From Candidatus Phycorickettsia trachydisci (GTDB lineage: Bacteria; Pseudomonadota; Alphaproteobacteria; Rickettsiales; Rickettsiaceae): 8,731 bases of DNA. Numbering within the stretch: position 1 is the first letter of the stretch; every line of letters begins with the position of its first letter. Location of the stretch: the NCBI GenBank assembly GCA_945875085.1, contig CAMCJU010000029.1, positions 1 to 8,731 on the forward strand, in the 5' to 3' direction. This document shows positions 1-6,809 of this stretch, one piece after another. The notes under the pieces are model-generated. The model saw only the letters and a program-made list of their open reading frames with translations, was not told the origin of the DNA and did no database searches. The position numbers were made by a program, and so were the translations under genes.

Positions 1-28
1 GATGGCATAATCCTATCTCTTTGTCCAT
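1..28 (-). CDS. possible 5' end of an unidentified gene, cut by the left edge
   Basis: An ATG at 28-26 on the minus strand opens a frame that stays open to the window edge, giving only nine codons (MDKEIGLCH). An AAGG lies about 10 bases upstream and could be a weak ribosome binding site. It would lie 65 bp downstream of the MFS gene in the same direction. Nine codons carry almost no evidence of coding, so this is only a candidate; the stretch may equally be non-coding. Confidence 0.2.
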
Positions 29-36
29 AACGTTTT

Positions 37-77
37 AGCCTTATATCCCCATAGTTAAAACTAGGGGCTTTACGGCT
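37..77. repeat. imperfect palindrome downstream of the MFS gene
   Basis: The core at 47-67 on the plus strand is CCCC, a bulged A, TAGTT, AA, AACTA, GGGG, so both arms pair except for one bulge. AGCC (37-40) and GGCT (74-77) add an outer pair of arms across short unpaired stretches. It lies just after the stop of the minus-strand MFS gene, where a terminator could be expected, but no T-run follows the stem in the minus direction (the next bases are ATATAAGG). It could be a weak or factor-assisted transcript end, or a small palindromic repeat. Confidence 0.4.
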
Positions 78-93
78 GCATTTGGTAATTAAC

Positions 94-1338
94 TTATCTA
101 CTAATAAGCATCCTTAAAGCCAGCAATCCAGAAAAACTACACAGCAGCATATAGCCAGCGCAAGGATATAAAGAGGCTGATGGGTTGCTTGCTAGAATCT
201 GCATCACAAAAGGAGCGGTCCCCCCAAAAATGCTAGTAGCGATATTATAAGCAATAGATAGAGCTGTGTTTCTAATATTAGAAGGATAAATATCACATTG
301 CAGCGCAGGCTCAGAACCTATATATAAAGCTGCTAAACTCGATAGCACAATATGGGCTGCAACCACTTGGTAAAAAGCGCCTGTCATTAAATAATTCACC
401 ATTGGAAATATCAAAATTGCTATCAATAGCATTATCAAAGCAAAAAACCTAAGCCGCCCAACTCTATCTGATAAATATCCTCCAAGTAAGGCAGCTACTG
501 CCATTAAAATATAAGAAATATTCACCAGCATATCAACATCGGCATGATCAAAGTTGCGCTGTAATTTATAGTAATTAGAAATATAGATAACCTGAAAGTA
601 AAATAATACTGAGCCAGCAGCATTTAAAAAAATTGAAATCAGAATGCTGCTTTTGTAATTATTCAAAATTGTTCTTATCGGAAATTTTTCAATAAGGCCT
701 GCTTCTTTGTTTAAATTAAATTCAGGAGTTTCGCTAGCATATTTACGTATGTAAAATCCAACTGGCATGATGAAAGCGGCAAGCAAAAAAGGTATGCGCC
801 ATCCCCATTGAGCAAATTGCGCCTTAGTTAAAAGATTGCTTGTAATGTAAGAGATGCTAGATCCAAGCAAAATCCCTATGCATATACCTGCCATAGGCAG
901 ACTCGCAGCCAGGCCCTTGTGCTGCTTTGGCGCATGCTCGACGATAAATGAGACCGATCCTGTCAGCGCCCCTCCAATGGCAAGTCCCTGAAGAAGACGA
1001 ATGACAACCATGATAATTGCGCTGCTGATTCCTATTGTTTCGTAGCTTGGCAGTATTCCCACGATAAAAGTTGGTATTGACATGCACATCACCGAACTGC
1101 TAAGAACCACCTTTCTGCCAAACTTATCACCAATCACGCCAAAAACCACGCCCCCAATTGGTCTTATTAGATAGCCAATTGCAAACACTAAAAATGCATT
1201 AAGTAGAGATGCTTCCGGCTGGTCGCTTGGAAAAAATTTATCGCCGATGGTCTGGGCAAATAAGCCAAATAGCACATAATCATACCATTCAAATATATTG
1301 ACCAGGCTAGTTATTAACGCTACTGTGAATTTGTTCAT
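94..1338 (-). CDS. MFS transporter, metabolite:H+ symporter (ProP-like) family
   Basis: Twelve-helix inner-membrane carrier of about 414 residues, a usual length for the metabolite:H+ symporter branch of the major facilitator superfamily (proline/betaine, citrate, ketoglutarate and shikimate carriers). Counting from the upstream ATG at 1356, visible hallmarks are WYDY in helix 1 (residues 24-27), the loop 2-3 motif GDKFGRK (76-82), WGWRIPF (184-190), SETPEF (208-213), the second-half loop motif LSDRVGR (295-301), and a conserved stretch starting RNTALSIAYN (362-371) that ends in FGGTAPF. Substrate cannot be read from sequence; an osmolyte or small organic acid is likely. The preferred start is the ATG at 1338-1336, which overlaps the TGA of the upstream sam gene as ATGA and suggests translational coupling. 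The ATG at 1356 would add six residues (MPRTRG) and lengthen the overlap to 22 bp. Neither start has a strong ribosome binding site. Confidence 0.9.
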   Translation of the reverse strand: MNKFTVALITSLVNIFEWYDYVLFGLFAQTIGDKFFPSDQPEASLLNAFLVFAIGYLIRPIGGVVFGVIGDKFGRKVVLSSSVMCMSIPTFIVGILPSYETIGISSAIIMVVIRLLQGLAIGGALTGSVSFIVEHAPKQHKGLAASLPMAGICIGILLGSSISYITSNLLTKAQFAQWGWRIPFLLAAFIMPVGFYIRKYASETPEFNLNKEAGLIEKFPIRTILNNYKSSILISIFLNAAGSVLFYFQVIYISNYYKLQRNFDHADVDMLVNISYILMAVAALLGGYLSDRVGRLRFFALIMLLIAILIFPMVNYLMTGAFYQVVAAHIVLSSLAALYIGSEPALQCDIYPSNIRNTALSIAYNIATSIFGGTAPFVMQILASNPSASLYPCAGYMLLCSFSGLLALRMLISR

Positions 1339-2210
1339 ACCGCGCGTTCTTGGCATTCTTTATTCTCAGAATAAATTACAAATAAAGTTGAAGGAATTAG
1401 AATTAACGCTCCATATAAAGTAGTTTTCGGCGGCAAGTCGCCAAATATTAAATAACTTGCTGATGAGGAAATAATTAACTCCAAATATCTATAAGGCGCA
1501 ATAGCCGTTGCATCAACTAAAGCAAAGGCTTTTAATATGAAAAATAAAATCAGATTTGCGCTTATAGCCCCAAGAATAAACAGCAATAGCAAGTCGTGCC
1601 ACGTGGGAGTTTGCCAATAATAAACAGCCGGCATTATCGATAGAGCAGCTGTAATAGCTGAAGAGTAAAACATCATTGATATCATGGACTCTTGAATGAC
1701 AAATTTTTTATTTATTATATCTAATGCCGCAAAACTTATCGCTGCAACAACAAAAATTAGAACTTCAGGATTAAAGTCGCTAGCATTGGGCTTTAAGGTA
1801 ATTACAATGCCGATAAAGCCAATTATAGTAACTAGCCATCTTTGCCATAAAATCTTTTCCTCAAGGAAAAAAGTTGCCATTACTAGAGTAAATATTGGTA
1901 TTGAAAAACTAATGACAGTTGCTGTGCTAACATGAGTAAAAGAAAGTCCATATGTCCATGCGGTGATTCCAAGAAATAACAGCGCTCCACGAATAAAGTG
2001 GATAAACAAATTATAACTTTTTATGCTACTTGCTCCTTGATACAAAATAAATGGCATTAAGCCTATAGCGCTAAAGAAAAAGCGGAAAAAAGATATCTCA
2101 AAGCTATGCAAATTACCGCCAACATACTTAGATATCAGGTCGTTAGTTGTGCTGCAAAATAAATGCAAAATAAACCAAGTTATTCCTAGCGTATAGTTTT
2201 TAATATTCAT
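1335..2210 (-). CDS. sam: EamA/DMT transporter, probable S-adenosylmethionine importer
   Basis: A 291-residue, ten-helix inner-membrane protein made of two EamA repeats (about residues 8-140 and 148-283). It follows the rickettsial Sam carrier closely: SKYVGGNLHSFE (28-39), FFRFFFSAIG (41-50), a TAWTYGLSF stretch (83-91), LWQRWLVTIIGFIG (121-134), LDIINKKFVI (163-172) and APYRYLELIIS (238-248). In Rickettsia prowazekii Sam has been shown experimentally to take up S-adenosylmethionine, so the same role is inferred here. The carrier would let the cell use host S-adenosylmethionine for methylation. It is the first gene of a two-gene unit with the downstream MFS carrier (ATGA overlap), and a good promoter lies about 36-64 bases before its ATG. 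No obvious Shine-Dalgarno sequence precedes the start. The exact substrate is the main uncertainty, because EamA proteins vary in specificity. Confidence 0.88.
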   Translation of the reverse strand: MNIKNYTLGITWFILHLFCSTTNDLISKYVGGNLHSFEISFFRFFFSAIGLMPFILYQGASSIKSYNLFIHFIRGALLFLGITAWTYGLSFTHVSTATVISFSIPIFTLVMATFFLEEKILWQRWLVTIIGFIGIVITLKPNASDFNPEVLIFVVAAISFAALDIINKKFVIQESMISMMFYSSAITAALSIMPAVYYWQTPTWHDLLLLFILGAISANLILFFILKAFALVDATAIAPYRYLELIISSSASYLIFGDLPPKTTLYGALILIPSTLFVIYSENKECQERAV

Positions 2211-2245
2211 TGATGAGCGGTATTTATATATTTGAATCAGATCAA

Positions 2246-2274
2246 ATTATACCTTTTGTTGAAGGTTCATTCAA
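2246..2274 (-). promoter_or_regulatory. predicted sigma-70-like promoter of sam-MFS unit
   Basis: On the minus strand, TTGAAT (2274-2269) is followed after exactly 17 bases by a perfect TATAAT (2251-2246). The -35 box matches four of six consensus bases. The expected start of transcription would be near 2239, leaving a leader of roughly 30 bases before the sam ATG at 2210. Spacing, the perfect -10 box and the position make this the best promoter candidate in the window; it has not been tested. Confidence 0.6.
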
Positions 2275-2367
2275 GGATGAAAGAGTAGAATTCTTTTAAG
2301 CATATAACTACTGCATAAATCTTTCGCAAATCTTTTTATTCACCAGCCGATCGCGCCCTGTCTTAAT

Positions 2368-2413
2368 TAGAAAAGCGCTTCTAGAAAAGCACTTCTAGAA
2401 ATGCATTTTTAGA
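2368..2413. repeat. 14-bp tandem repeat, three units plus partial
   Basis: Three successive 14-base units start with TAGAA: TAGAAAAGCGCTTC (2368-2381), TAGAAAAGCACTTC (2382-2395) and TAGAAATGCATTTT (2396-2409), followed by TAGA. Units 1 and 2 differ at one base; unit 3 is more diverged. Small palindromes alternate along the array: AAGCGCTT, TTCTAGAA at the unit junctions, and AAATGCATTT in unit 3. It lies in the spacer between the broken coiled-coil gene and the sam promoter. The rest of the 225-bp spacer (2211-2435) shows no gene. The array could be a protein-binding array, a transcript-end structure, or a replication-slippage product. Confidence 0.75.
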
Positions 2414-2435
2414 TAAGAAAATTAATGATAAAACT

Positions 2436-3245
2436 CTATATAAAACTCTGTTTTGAAGAATTATCTACATAACCAGTCAAGACGCCGCGGGTATGGTCGC
2501 TTGTCTTTTTCTCATCAGTAATATCATAAAGAGTATCAAGAAGATGCGATGTATATCCTTCTGCTTCTTGAAACTTTGAATATTCTTCGAAAGCAAACCT
2601 GAACCTTTTCAGCACGAGAATCTTAAATTGACTCTTGCCGCGGGTCATCAGGACTTTTAGAATCATCTGCTGCTAATTCGCTAAGATCTTTCGTATATGT
2701 AGAAATTGTCTCCTCAAATGTTTCAAGATAATTCTTATTTCTATTTTCAATTGTTTTCTTAGCTTTTGTCAAGAATTGCTGCATACTGTCGTATCCATCA
2801 ATTGAATCTTGCAACTCCATTATAGAATCAAGATTAGCTAACAACTCCTTTTGACCTGAATTTAATTTTTCTTGGCTTTTTTCTAATAATGATAACGTTC
2901 GGCTCAGACGTAGTGACATACTCCCGCAACTAAACAGCAAGCTGTTCTAGTGGGGGCTTCTTGCTCGATGTTTATTTGCTCAACTTTCAAGATCAGTTCT
3001 TTGAGCAATTCAATCATTTGTTTAGTAGGGTCAAGTTCTGGCTTTTTAACTTCTGGCTCTTTAAGTTCAGGCTTCGCTTTTCTGAGCTTTAGATCAGCAG
3101 TAATTCCATGTTTGAATCTATCTTTTATCAGCGAGGTATTAAAGAGATTCTTATCTTCAGTCTGCTCATGTTTTTCTGATAATTCCTCAATGTCTTGAAG
3201 TTTGGAGTCCTTATTATTTTTTATAATTGCTATTTTTAACCTCGT
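2436..3245 (-). pseudogene. broken gene for an unidentified charged coiled-coil protein
   Basis: Three open stretches on the minus strand follow one another and together look like one gene of about 270 codons. Segment A (3245-2907) follows the tlc stop in the same frame, has no ATG until 3017, and encodes a Lys/Glu-rich stretch with Pro-containing repeats (KPELKEPEVKKPELDP) and a helix IELLKELILKVEQINIEQ. Segment B (2946-2626, frame shifted by -1) is strongly coiled-coil-like: LLEKSQEKLNSGQKELL, then KKTIENRNKNYLETFEETIS, ending DDSKSPDD. Segment C (2672-2439, back in frame A) reads FAFEEYSKFQEAEGY and LLDTLYDITDEKK and ends at TAG. The missing start codon and two frame changes suggest decay; sequencing or assembly errors are the alternative. 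No membrane segment or signal peptide is apparent. I do not recognise the family. A host-directed or structural coiled-coil protein is possible but not shown. Confidence 0.55.
2923..2956. repeat. long bulged hairpin inside the broken coiled-coil gene
   Basis: On the plus strand, CCCGCAACTAAACAGC (2923-2938), loop AA, then GCTGTTCTAGTGGGGG (2941-2956). The arms pair as AACAGC/GCTGTT and ACTA/TAGT, with a one-base bulge between them, then C/G and CCC/GGG across one bulge and one mismatch. No T-run follows on either side, so a simple intrinsic terminator is not supported. The switch from segment A to segment B of the broken gene falls within this hairpin. Confidence 0.65.
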
Positions 3246-4706
3246 TTAGTCGCTTTTAGGCTCAGCTAAACGATTATTATACTCAACACTCAACTTGGAA
3301 ATAGAATATAGCCACAGCAACACGATAACAAAGAATATCACCGCAAAATAAGGTATCGCATCAGTAAATGTGAGTAAAGGAAATAAAAAGAAAAAGCTTG
3401 ATTGAATCGCAGCTCCTCCAGACTTGCCCAATCTGCCGCCTACCACATCAACTGCAGCCTTGCCCTTAGACTTAAGCTCGTCATCCAATGGAATATATGC
3501 CATTTCTTTTGTAGCATCAAACAAGGAATACTTGGTGCCTTTTGCAATGACCTGCTGCCAGGTGCCCATACTTACTGCTAAAGCTAAAGGTCCTCCTGAA
3601 AAGAAAGCAGCTAAATACAACGCCGCAGCTTTGTCAAAAAGTATAAAGCCAAAAAAGCCAAGACCTGTAAATAAGATCATTAAAGGCGTAAACATTGCTG
3701 CTGTTTTCCATGAAACTTTACGCAAAATATTGCTCCCGATAATCATGCAGATGATAGCCCCAATTCCTTGTACCGTTTGAAAATAGCCCATAAACTGCTG
3801 ATATTCTTCAGTCGTTGGATAAAGCTCTTTTGCCTTAGCTTTCCATACGCCTTCAACTAAATTTATCGATACGCCATAGGCAAAAATTAAAACCGCAATC
3901 AAGCCAAGGTATTTTGATGAAAAAATTAACTTAAAACTCTCGCCTAAAGAAAGCTTCTGCTTGGATTTTTTAGTTTTAGGAGCCGCTGGTGCATAAGCAG
4001 GATCTGCTAGAACAAACTCATTAATATAGTAATAAACCACCATTATCACAAATGCGCTAAATGCAGTGATCAAAACCTTAATTTGCGTTGTGGCAATAGC
4101 GTCTGGCAGCTGTATTCCTAAAACAAAGCCAGCTATCAAAAGTCCTATATTCCCAAGCATGCCGAACATCGAGTAGAATCTTTTGGCTTCTTCAGTTTTG
4201 GTTGTGCTATTAGCAAATTGCCAAAAAAGTAATGACATCATTACTGAACCCCAAAGCTCAGCCATAACATAAAAACTTGCATAGCTCCACTTGCCAATAA
4301 TTTTAATAAACCACTGAAATCTAATATGCTCAGTACTTAATGCCGCAATATAATCGCTATTAGGGTGAAACATTTCTGGATAAGGGTAAAGTAGCAAGGC
4401 AAAAAGCAGCAAGTATGCTATAAAAAATGTAGATATAGCATAGAAAACACTTTTGGTGCTCATGATATTGCATAATTTTGCATAAACTATCATAAAGATA
4501 ATCGCTGAAGGCAAAACTATATAAAGCTTCATGAAGCCTAAAGCTTCTGCACCAATCTGCACAACTATTAAGCTGTCTTTAATTGAGCGCAAGACAGAGT
4601 AATTAAACAAAATACACATCATCATAAAGGCCATTGGTAAGAACTTCTTCAATTCTCTATTTGCAATAGGCCAAAGGATGTTTTTAATTTCAACTAAATT
4701 AGACAT
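3246..4706 (-). CDS. tlc: ATP/ADP translocase (Tlc/NTT family)
   Basis: A 486-residue, about twelve-helix inner-membrane nucleotide exchanger. In rickettsiae Tlc1 imports host ATP in exchange for ADP; this protein follows the Tlc1 pattern along its length. Family hallmarks are ILWPIANRELKKFLPMAFMM near the N-terminus, LRSIKDSL (39-46), a stretch from KIIGKWSYASFY to MAELWGS (135-154), EEAKRFYSMFG (172-182), YGVSINLVEGVWK (277-289), RKVSWKTAAM (329-338), and the cytoplasmic signature FDATKEMAYIPLDDELKSKG (396-415) followed by GGRLGKSGGA (423-432). Length is slightly below Tlc1's roughly 500 residues. Rickettsiales often carry several Tlc paralogues with different nucleotide preferences, so ATP/ADP specificity is inferred from similarity. 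A promoter-like sequence lies 45-73 bases upstream. The frame after its TAA stays open into the broken coiled-coil gene. Only a weak ribosome binding site is visible. Confidence 0.95.
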   Translation of the reverse strand: MSNLVEIKNILWPIANRELKKFLPMAFMMMCILFNYSVLRSIKDSLIVVQIGAEALGFMKLYIVLPSAIIFMIVYAKLCNIMSTKSVFYAISTFFIAYLLLFALLLYPYPEMFHPNSDYIAALSTEHIRFQWFIKIIGKWSYASFYVMAELWGSVMMSLLFWQFANSTTKTEEAKRFYSMFGMLGNIGLLIAGFVLGIQLPDAIATTQIKVLITAFSAFVIMVVYYYINEFVLADPAYAPAAPKTKKSKQKLSLGESFKLIFSSKYLGLIAVLIFAYGVSINLVEGVWKAKAKELYPTTEEYQQFMGYFQTVQGIGAIICMIIGSNILRKVSWKTAAMFTPLMILFTGLGFFGFILFDKAAALYLAAFFSGGPLALAVSMGTWQQVIAKGTKYSLFDATKEMAYIPLDDELKSKGKAAVDVVGGRLGKSGGAAIQSSFFFLFPLLTFTDAIPYFAVIFFVIVLLWLYSISKLSVEYNNRLAEPKSD

Positions 4707-4750
4707 AAGTTTTTTTTAAGTAGTTATTAATTTTTTAAATAGCCAATGCA

Positions 4751-4779
4751 ATATTAGCATAAGTCATAACTTTTCGCAA
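4751..4779 (-). promoter_or_regulatory. candidate sigma-70-like promoter of tlc
   Basis: On the minus strand, TTGCGA (4779-4774), a 17-base spacer, then TAATAT (4756-4751), each matching four of six consensus bases. It would give a leader of about 40 bases before the tlc ATG at 4706. It sits in the 107-bp gap after the mutase gene, where no clear terminator is visible, so tlc could also be read from the upstream gene. AT-rich sequence makes chance matches common. Confidence 0.4.
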
Positions 4780-4813
4780 CTATCATTACTATGATTTATG
4801 TCATGCCCTTTAA

Positions 4814-6172
4814 TTATCTAGCAGCGGGAATGTGTTTTTGCAACAATAAAAGCCCCTGGTTTAGCAAATCATCTAGCCTTTCTTGCGAAAAGCTCTCTGC
4901 GCGTAGCACTAAATATTCCTCTGTATTGGAGGCTCGAAGCAACCACCAGCCCTCTTGGCTTGACACCTTAATGCCGTCAAGATCATCAAATTCAATGCCC
5001 TGCTCTAGCAAATCTTTCTTGATATTCTGGACGATCTGAAACTTATTGCTAGCCTTGATCCTGCGCTCAGGAATAGTGAAAGTTTCGGGAAGCTTATCGA
5101 CCATTTCCTGCAGGCTCTCTTTAGCTAAACTTAAAACCTCCATCAGCCTTAGGGCTGCATAAACTCCGTCATCGTAGCCATGATACCTATCGTTAAAAAA
5201 GAGATGTCCACTTAGCTCGCCGCCAAAAAGCCCATTAACGCTGCGCATTTTTTCTTTAACAAAAACATGTCCAGTTTTAGACAAATGCGCTTGCCCCCCT
5301 AGTTTGCCTGTGATATCTGCAATCAAACTGCTACTTTTTATATCAAAAACAAAATTTGCCCCTGGATTTTTGCTCAAAATATCCTTCACGAAGATGCACA
5401 TTAGCGTATCGGCATAAATAAAATTTCCGGTATTTGAGATAACCCCTATCCTATCGCCATCGCCATCGAATGCTACCCCTAAATCGCTCCCTGTTGAAAG
5501 TACTTTATTTTTTAATTGCTCAAGATTGGCAGCAATAGTCGGATCGGGATGATGATTAGGAAAATTACCATCCATTTCTTCATTAATTAAGATATTACGG
5601 TTCGGTAGCTTTTGAGTAAGCATCTCTATGACCTTGCCAGTTGCGCCATTGCCAGGGTCCCAAACTACCTTAAGGTCAGCATCTATATTAATACCTTCAA
5701 GCAATTGGGCGATATACTCATCATAAATATTATTAGCCTGCGCGCCAGATGCTTTGGGCAAATACTCACTACTATCGCTAAGGCACATTTCTTTAAGCTT
5801 AATTAGTTCATCTCCAAAAAAAGGCAGGCTGTGGTGTAAAATTTTAAAGCCATTATCGCCTTTCGGGTTATGCGAGCCGGTTATCATGATGCTGGCCCTA
5901 GGCTTTTTAATATAATCAATAAAGTAGAGCATTGGAGTTGCCAGCGTGCCAAGCCAGATAACCTTATACCCAGATTCATGCAAGCCTTGATATAATGCGT
6001 CAAATAGCTGCTGCGAGCTAATTCTGCAATCCTGCCCCACATATATTACATCATTACTTGAATTTAAAGTTGCTTTGGCAAAATTCAAAGCTATGATATA
6101 AGCTACTTGCTGGCTTATACTCTGATCATAAGTGCCTCTAATATCGTAAGCGCGAAAAATTAACGGATTCAT
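4814..6172 (-). CDS. phosphomannomutase/phosphoglucomutase
   Basis: Cytoplasmic alpha-D-phosphohexomutase of 452 residues, a full four-domain length, of the ManB/AlgC type. It interconverts hexose-6-phosphate and hexose-1-phosphate (mannose or glucose) for nucleotide-sugar and surface polysaccharide synthesis. Visible active-site parts in order: N-terminal FRAYDIRGTYD (6-16); catalytic phosphoserine loop TGSHNPKGDNG with Ser100; interdomain DPGNGATG (172-179); metal site DGDGDR (236-241); sugar-binding loop GELSGH (318-323) with Glu319 and Ser321; phosphate-binding loop RASNTEE (413-419). The last loop has Glu where many relatives have Pro (SNTEP). GlmM-type phosphoglucosamine mutases usually have different catalytic-loop and C-terminal loop sequences, so that reading is less likely. 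A possible ribosome binding site (GGAA) lies a few bases before the ATG. It is divergent from cox11 across 40 bp. Mannose versus glucose preference cannot be read from sequence. Confidence 0.9.
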   Translation of the reverse strand: MNPLIFRAYDIRGTYDQSISQQVAYIIALNFAKATLNSSNDVIYVGQDCRISSQQLFDALYQGLHESGYKVIWLGTLATPMLYFIDYIKKPRASIMITGSHNPKGDNGFKILHHSLPFFGDELIKLKEMCLSDSSEYLPKASGAQANNIYDEYIAQLLEGINIDADLKVVWDPGNGATGKVIEMLTQKLPNRNILINEEMDGNFPNHHPDPTIAANLEQLKNKVLSTGSDLGVAFDGDGDRIGVISNTGNFIYADTLMCIFVKDILSKNPGANFVFDIKSSSLIADITGKLGGQAHLSKTGHVFVKEKMRSVNGLFGGELSGHLFFNDRYHGYDDGVYAALRLMEVLSLAKESLQEMVDKLPETFTIPERRIKASNKFQIVQNIKKDLLEQGIEFDDLDGIKVSSQEGWWLLRASNTEEYLVLRAESFSQERLDDLLNQGLLLLQKHIPAAR

Positions 6173-6212
6173 AAAGTTCCAAGGTTTGTATTTAAATTAA
6201 TCTTAATCAAAA

Positions 6213-6746
6213 ATGTTAAATAAACCAATAACTCATCATCGCCTGGTTATAATCCTGATTGTCATGGCGCTTCTGATGCTGGGGGCCGCATTTGCTTCTG
6301 TGCCTTTGTACAATATGTTTTGCAAAGTCACGGGCTATGGAGGTACCATACAAAGAGTTTATAACACTAGCAGCGTCAAGGGATCTAGAAAGATTAAAAT
6401 ACTATTTGACTCCAATATAGAGCCAGCTCTTCCATGGAAATTTTATCCCAAACAGCGCCAAGTTAATCTGGTGCCTGGAGAAAATGTGCTGGCATTTTAT
6501 GAATCAGAAAATCTTACCGATCAAAGCATCAAGGGTATGGCTGTATATAACGTTACTCCGCATAAGGTTGGAAAATATTTCCATAAAATAGAGTGCTTTT
6601 GCTTTGAAGAATTTATCTTGAGTCCTAAGCAAAAAGTACTCATGCCGGTATATTTTTTCATTGATCCAAAAATCCAAGATGATACCCAGGCGCAAGACAT
6701 AGAAACAATTACCTTATCTTATACTTTTTTTAAACTAGATGGATAA
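6213..6746 (+). CDS. ctaG: cytochrome c oxidase assembly protein CtaG/Cox11
   Basis: Copper chaperone of 177 residues that delivers copper to the CuB site of subunit I of aa3-type cytochrome oxidase. It has one N-terminal membrane helix (about residues 11-31), then PLYNMFCKVTGYGGT (31-45) with conserved Cys37, and a periplasmic beta-rich domain. The copper-binding CFCF motif is at 128-131 (Cys128, Cys130), and KYFHKIECFCFEE fits the family. The usual motif continues to Glu-Gln, whereas here it reads EEF, so the Gln position is replaced by Phe. PWKFYP (74-79) is also typical. It is the first gene of a plus-strand run with coxC, 63 bp upstream of coxC. The upstream gap is only 40 bp and AT-rich, and I see no clear Shine-Dalgarno sequence. 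A shared regulatory region with the divergent mutase gene is inferred from the spacing. Confidence 0.93.
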   Translation: MLNKPITHHRLVIILIVMALLMLGAAFASVPLYNMFCKVTGYGGTIQRVYNTSSVKGSRKIKILFDSNIEPALPWKFYPKQRQVNLVPGENVLAFYESENLTDQSIKGMAVYNVTPHKVGKYFHKIECFCFEEFILSPKQKVLMPVYFFIDPKIQDDTQAQDIETITLSYTFFKLDG

Positions 6747-6756
6747 TCTTTTCTTG

Positions 6757-6762
6757 TATAAT
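6757..6762 (+). promoter_or_regulatory. possible -10 box between cox11 and coxC
   Basis: A perfect TATAAT lies in the 63-bp gap before coxC, but the matching -35 position (around 6734-6739) is poor. A second similar box, TATAAA, is at 6773-6778. It may be an internal promoter for coxC-dapA, or chance in AT-rich DNA. Confidence 0.25.
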
Positions 6763-6809
6763 ATATTGTATGTATAAAGTGTCTTGAAAATATTATCTCA
6801 AAAATATCA

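Noticed and set aside
2907..3020. Programmed -1 frameshift joining segments A and B
   Set aside because: Slippage at the CCCCC run before the hairpin would run straight into CAC TAG. No good slippery heptamer lies after that TAG, and a second shift would still be needed to reach segment C.
2950..3198. Ser-rich plus-strand frame of 82 codons
   Set aside because: It is the complement of the Lys/Glu-rich segment A of the broken gene; its composition is what a reverse reading would give.
3424..3780. Plus-strand frame of 118 codons
   Set aside because: It lies wholly antisense to the strongly supported tlc gene and has no recognisable motifs.
6173..6212. Divergent promoters between the mutase gene and cox11
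   Set aside because: The 40-bp gap is AT-rich, but no -35/-10 pair with good spacing could be chosen on either strand.
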